Source of the DNA: Malania oleifera
Lineage: Eukaryota; Streptophyta; Magnoliopsida; Santalales; Ximeniaceae
Assembly: GCF_029873635.1 (NCBI RefSeq)
Contig: NC_080422.1
Span: 10,881,764-10,945,763, forward strand
Direction of reading: 5' to 3'
Length of the DNA stretch: 64,000 nucleotides
This document shows positions 59,394 to 64,000 of this stretch, piece by piece (the first letter of the stretch is position 1; every line of letters starts with the position of its first letter). Made by a program: the position numbers and the translations under genes. The notes under the pieces are model-generated. The model was not told the origin of the DNA. It did not search any database and saw only the letters and a program-made list of their open reading frames with translations.

Positions 59394-61634
59394 TGTTGAC
59401 ATTAAAGGTCACGCCCAGTTTTGATTATGACAAATACTCATAATATCTATGAGTGTTTGAGATTGTGTGCAGAAACTTAAATTGATAGATCATAATGCAC
59501 ATAGAGAAAGTGAAGATTGAAGACCTAATTACTTTACGTTGTAGTATATCTTATTTATGTAATTGACCTATAATAGTAATTAGGGTTTTTACTTGTAATA
59601 ATCACACACCCCACATGCATGGTCTAATAGGTAAGCTCAAATTGAATAATAATTAAAAAGATCTAGAAATGACCCTAGGACACTCACTCATGCATACACA
59701 TGTTTGATTATTTGAAATTGGGCGATTGTTGAATGAAACAGGACCGAAATGCACAAAATGTGCACCTTCGATCGACCGACCTGCAACCAGTTGACCGAAC
59801 CCGATCTAGGTCAATCAGTTGACCACAGTTCGGTCGACTGAACCTCCCTAAAGTCAACAATTTGACTTCCTGGTCATGGGCTTGAGAATTTTGTATTGCA
59901 CCAACCTAGTCGACCGAGTTCCCACGTGTGGGAATCCAATGGTCTGGTCGACTGACCAGTTTAGTTCATTCTAGCCCTGATCAACCAAACCTCGCTAATT
60001 TGGAAAAATAGCCTCAGACATACATGTTTGGTCGACCAAACTTGGCAGTTCATTTATGGCCCGGTCGACCGAACCCCAAGAACTTTGGTCGACTGAACTT
60101 GTCTTGGTCGACCGGTGCTCTTAGGTTGGACCCATTTTTTTTACTGTGGTTAACTTTTTAAAACAAAGTTAAATTAATTAAATATTGTTAAAACTTTCCT
60201 AATTATTCCAACTATGTCCCTAACGGTTGTATTTCCGAGGAAGTCTATAAATACCCCTTCATTTGGAATAATTAGTGACAGATTAGTAAGCTTGTTTAAG
60301 AAAAATCCTTTGAAATCCCGAATCTATAATACTCATATCTAAGCTCCATTTTACTTGACGGATTAGCAAACTTGTTTAAGAAAAATCCTTTGAAATCCCA
60401 AATCCATAATACTCATATCTAAGCTCCATTTCACTCATACTTACCTTCTACTATTGTCCAAACTCTCTGTAAGTTGATTGAGTGATTGTTTTTGAAAGGT
60501 TTTCTCTCCTTGATTGGTTGTGTGATACATTTTTCTTGAGAGTTAAACCTAAGTGTTCTAGGGGACTTGCTAATAAGTCTCTCCTAAAAAGAATTGCATA
60601 AAACTTCTGAGTATTGCATATTCATTACAATATCTTGGGAAGTTTGTATTTGTTTTTGGATTGCAAAAACTTTATCAAAACATTTTCAAATATCTTGGGT
60701 GATTTATCTTGACATACTTTTGAAAGGATATTTCTTTGTGTGATATTGATCTTTGTTGCAATATTCATTAACTTACATATCATTTGCTTAATACAAAGAT
60801 TAAATATCTTTTACAAATCAAGCATATACATTATTCGATATTTGCACGATTGAGATATTCTGCTGATTGGAATAGTTGAGACTTAAGTGATATCTTTGTT
60901 TGAGTACGTTGATTGAATATCTTGTGATACAATGATTATACTGGTTTGCACTCTCACGCACTGATTACATGGATAGAAAATATTTAGTTAAGTGTACATA
61001 TTAAACCACATTGAGGTTACTTATTGTATCTTGTTGGTGGTGTATATGATTGTATGTAATTGGATACACATCTGCTTTACTTGAAAGCATAATTACTGTA
61101 CCGTTTCATTGATTGTGAACATACTGTTGTATTTTTAGGCACGAGCTTGAAAAGGGAGACTATCCTTTTGAAATAGTCCTGAATTGGCTTAGACCCGGTT
61201 AGGAAAGTTAGGTGCACCATCCTGTTAAGGTGTAGGTTGAAGTTAGCCCTGCTAATTGACCTGATTGTAAATGTTAAGGTCAGCCCTGTGCTAATTGATC
61301 TAGTTGTAATCGGTGCCGCTCCACCCTTTAAGTAAGCCTTTAGTGGAATCCTCGAGTTTGCGAGCTAGAGGCGGGGATGTAGGCACATAGTTAGCCGAAC
61401 CCCAATAACATATCGTGTGTCTGTTTATATTTTCGCACTTTATATTTATCGCATGTGTATGTTATAGTGTGAATGATGCGCAATGATTTAAATTTTCGCA
61501 TATTATATTTGTCAGTGCATTTGGAATTGAATAGAAAGACCTTAGGTAGTTTTATATAGCTATCTCGTTTAACCTAGGAGATTAAATTTAAAATTCCAAT
61601 TCACCCACCTCTTGGGAATACACCAATTCTAACA
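59394..61634 (+). repeat. LTR D, 2.24 kb, 5' LTR of a SIRE-like copia element
   Basis: Starts TGTTGACATTAAAGG and ends CACCAATTCTAACA, followed by a PBS, so unlike A-C it heads an element. Shared text with A-C: TTTTGATTATGACAAA, GGCTTAGACCCGGTTAGGAA, TAGTGGAATCCTCG ... GAGGCGGGGATGTAGGC ... GCCGAACCCC, CACCCACCTCTTGGGAATAC. A cluster of GGTCGACCGAACC-type palindromes lies at 59766-60118. An ~85-bp direct duplication (TTTAAGAAAAATCCTTTGAA) lies at 60295-60425. Confidence 0.85.
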
Positions 61635-61636
61635 AT

Positions 61637-61647
61637 TGGTACCAGAG
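61637..61647 (+). other. Primer-binding site, initiator tRNA-Met
   Basis: TGGTACCAGAG, one change from TGGTATCAGAG, two bases after LTR D. Confidence 0.85.
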
Positions 61648-61689
61648 TCTCGTTGCACTACACTTAAATGTTTTTGCAAAAAAGATCGC

Positions 61690-62550
61690 AATGATTCAAT
61701 TTGGTGTATCCCCATTCAGTGAGGGACAGTCACCCACCAGTCCTCCATTGTTTTGTGGTGTTAACTACACTCACTGAAAAATTCGAATATTCTACTTTAG
61801 ATTCTAATATACACCACCAACAAGATACAATAAGTAACCTCAATGTGGTTTAATATGTACATTTATAAAATCTATGAACTGGAGGGCCTGACAGGTGATT
61901 GTGAATGGAATTTGTATGACAGGTAATGAAAATGATATTAATTTTATGCATGCAAATTCATATGCCATGGAATTATTATACTGTACTTTAGATTCTAATA
62001 TTCTACTTGAGTTTGTGGAATGTCATAGTGCATAGGAAATCTGAGATGAACTGGAAAAGAAATATGGAGAAACCCAGGAAAAAGGAGATTGCCACTCTAG
62101 AAGCTCCAAGATTAGATGATTTGGTAGTGGCGAATCACGAGCTAGTAATTAACGAGAAGGTATATGATTCACCTCCTGTTTCAGTTTGTTATGCAGCTGA
62201 TGATTCTTATGTTGATTGCTGCAAAATATCATGTGGAGAATCATCTGTTAATCTTTGTGAAAATATTGCTGTTGTGGCATACAATGATTCATGCTAAAAT
62301 TATTGTGTTAATTCATTTGATGAATCATTTGATATTCCTTGTGTTAATCGTGTTGACAAAGCATGCAATGATTCATGTAATAATTATGACATATCTTATG
62401 ATGAATCATGTGCCGAATTGATAAATCAAAGCATGCCTTTGTATGAAAAGCTAGATAAAACTTTGTTGAAAATGAATAAATTCCTAGCAAAGTTATCTAA
62501 GCAGAAATCCATTTTGAAAAATGAAAACAAAAGCATGGCAAAGTAATTAA
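61690..62550 (+). pseudogene. SIRE-type copia gag, broken
   Basis: Starts at the ATG at 61690 (MIQFGVSPFSEGQSPTSPPL, then FCGVNYTH), the usual SIRE gag opening. It is disrupted at ~61770-61861 by a templated insertion and resumes with MELLYCTLDSN...ECHSAKEI (~61965-62040), matching the NAKAMNALYCALD...SAKEIWD block of that gag. It continues as an acidic, Cys/Asn-rich tail (62007-62526). Several stops. Confidence 0.75.
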
Positions 62551-62603
62551 GAAAAATAAAAGATTTTTATGCCATCTTAGAAAAGAGAAATATTAAGAAA
62601 ATA

Positions 62604-63907
62604 TTGAAAATTATTTGCTTAGAAGAAGAAATGGATGATTATTACGTTCTTTATTTTAAGTGTAGAAAAATAGGGCATATAAAACTAGAGTGTCCAGAGT
62701 GGGAGAAGGGGAAAGCAAAAACTCAAGAGGGCTCATCAAAATCTACTAATGTAGTGGAAGAAGGAGACTCAAGGAGTAATGACTATGAGATGCTTTCTGT
62801 TTCATCAAGTTCCAAACGCCTCATGAATTCTTGGATCCTAAACTCAGGATGTTCTTTTCACATGATGCCCAACAAAGCCTGGTTCACCTATTACACATTG
62901 GTGAGTTCTGATTCCGTTCTGATGGGAAACAATGTTGTATACAAAGTTATTGGAATTGGAGATATCAAAATCAAGATATATGATGGTGTGGTAAGGACTT
63001 TATGTGGTGTAAGACATGTACCTGATCTATGGAAGAATGTGATATCATTGGGTACTTTGGACTATTATGAGTATAATTACAAGTCTGAAGGTGGGACCAT
63101 GAATATGTATGAAGACGTCTTGATGGTGATGAAGGGGCAGAGGATAGCAGGGAATCTCTATGCACTGCTGAGTAACACAGTTGTAAGTGGGGCTGCAGTT
63201 GAGAGATATGAGTTAGAGAATACCATTTTTTGTAAACCAACCAGACACAAAACAGAGGGTATTCTTAACTGCATTATTTTAGATGTTTGGGGACCGGTGA
63301 GGGTAGCATCACGGGTTGGACATGGGTACTTCGTGAAGTTATCACGAAAGGTATGGGGGTATCTCTTGCGGCACAAGTTGGAGATGTTTTCCAGCTCTAA
63401 CTTGTGGCTGAGGTGGAGTACCAGAGTAGGTGAGAGTTCCTTAGGTCAGAAATTGGAGTTGAGTACGCTGTGTTCAACAAGTTTTGTGAGCATGACATGG
63501 TGTATGTAAGGCTTGCAAGGAACTTATTGGTAAAGTTAGCGAATATGATGGGTTTCTCAATTAATCGATCGCCAAAAGTATCACTAGATGGGAGAGTCGC
63601 ATGAGAGGCTTGGATAGGTTATGCGGTAGACTTTTCTGGTTTAAGAGAGTTTGGAGGTCTAGCCTTGTACGTTTCTAGTGAGGTGGGATCTAGGCTTGGT
63701 GCGATGTATAGACGGTACATTTTTCTAGGGTATCAGAAAGATGGGTTCAAGCTGGGTGATCTAATGGAAAATAGGATGGCGATTGGTGGAGACATGATTT
63801 TAGGCATTAAAGCCATAAGACAGTGTACTCAAGTAGATAAAGAGAAAAAGATGCCAATAAGTTGTAGCAGTAATGAGCATGTTGCGCAGGCCGAGTTGGA
63901 GACTTAG
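62604..63907 (+). pseudogene. Copia zinc knuckle, protease and integrase pieces (Tork-like)
   Basis: The 301-residue frame 62604-63509 holds a zinc knuckle (FKCRKIGHIKLECPEW, first Cys lost) and a protease with the active-site Asp replaced (WILNSGCSFHMMP, Asn instead of Asp). Tork-type text follows (VLMGNNVVYKVIGIGDIKIK, VRHVPDLWKNVISLGTLD), then the start of the integrase core (GILNCIILDVWGPVRVASRV). A later frame (63665-63907) gives the integrase end (YIFLGYQKDGFKLGDL). The integrase middle is deleted or frameshifted. Clearly inactive. Confidence 0.82.
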
Positions 63908-64000
63908 GGCAGAAGTGCAAGGAGTTCTAACTTAGGAGACTTCCAGTATCACAGTATAAACAGTAGCAGAAATGAGATTGTGATACAGGTGGAGTTACAA

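Overview
This is nuclear DNA from a flowering plant, most likely a eudicot with a large repeat-rich genome. The evidence is spliced plant genes with GT-AG introns, plant-type Ty1/copia and Ty3/gypsy elements primed by initiator tRNA-Met, plant L1-type LINEs, tRNA-derived SINEs and very AT-rich intergenic DNA. I cannot name the species. Nothing bacterial, no CRISPR array and no functional tRNA or rRNA gene was found.

Three real host genes are supported. (1) The first four exons of a plastid/mitochondrial monodehydroascorbate reductase of the MDAR5/6 type (minus strand, 4435-5483). (2) An intronless ROH1-family exocyst-interactor gene (minus, 13321-14514). (3) A complete three-exon R2R3-MYB gene, the apparent ortholog of MYB103, a secondary-wall/lignin regulator (plus, 52566-54802). 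From memory, their Arabidopsis counterparts are close neighbours on chromosome 1 (At1g63940, At1g63930, At1g63910). The window therefore looks like an ancestral gene block blown apart by retrotransposons: about 38 kb of repeats separate ROH1 from MYB103, and a chromovirus sits in MDAR intron 4 or at its edge.

Layout: 1-4201 internally deleted chromovirus (minus); 4435-5483 MDAR; 6540-9060 decayed LINE (minus); 9-13 kb AT-rich DNA; 13.3-14.5 kb ROH1; 17.03-17.19 kb retroposed 5S rRNA copy; 17.3-21.3 kb copia element lacking a recognisable gag; 21.5-21.9 kb SINE; 24.4 kb CACTA-like MITE; 25.7 kb SINE; 27.5-32.7 kb putative minus-strand LTR carrying a 27-bp minisatellite, split by a 2.8-kb solo LTR; 32.7 kb PPR gene fragment; 33.5-40.8 kb copia element (minus) with a solo LTR nested in it; 40.8-42.6 kb second related LTR; 44.9 kb SINE; 46.7-48.8 kb third related LTR; 49.5-51.5 kb truncated LINE (plus); 52.6-54.8 kb MYB103; 55.7-57.0 kb copia 3' fragment between direct repeats; 57.4-59.4 kb copia 5' end interrupted by a fourth related LTR (59.4-61.6 kb), followed by a decayed gag/protease/integrase region to the window end.

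The most unusual signal is shared by the four related ~1.8-2.2 kb LTRs. Each has, about 0.3-0.8 kb from its start, a cluster of short imperfect palindromes, but the palindrome sequence differs between copies. Other good leads are a 5S rRNA retropseudogene with target-site duplications, a 55-bp perfect inverted repeat marking a templated repair scar, and a solo LTR flanked by a ~500-bp duplication instead of a short target-site duplication. All boundaries were read by eye; no alignment or database search was run.
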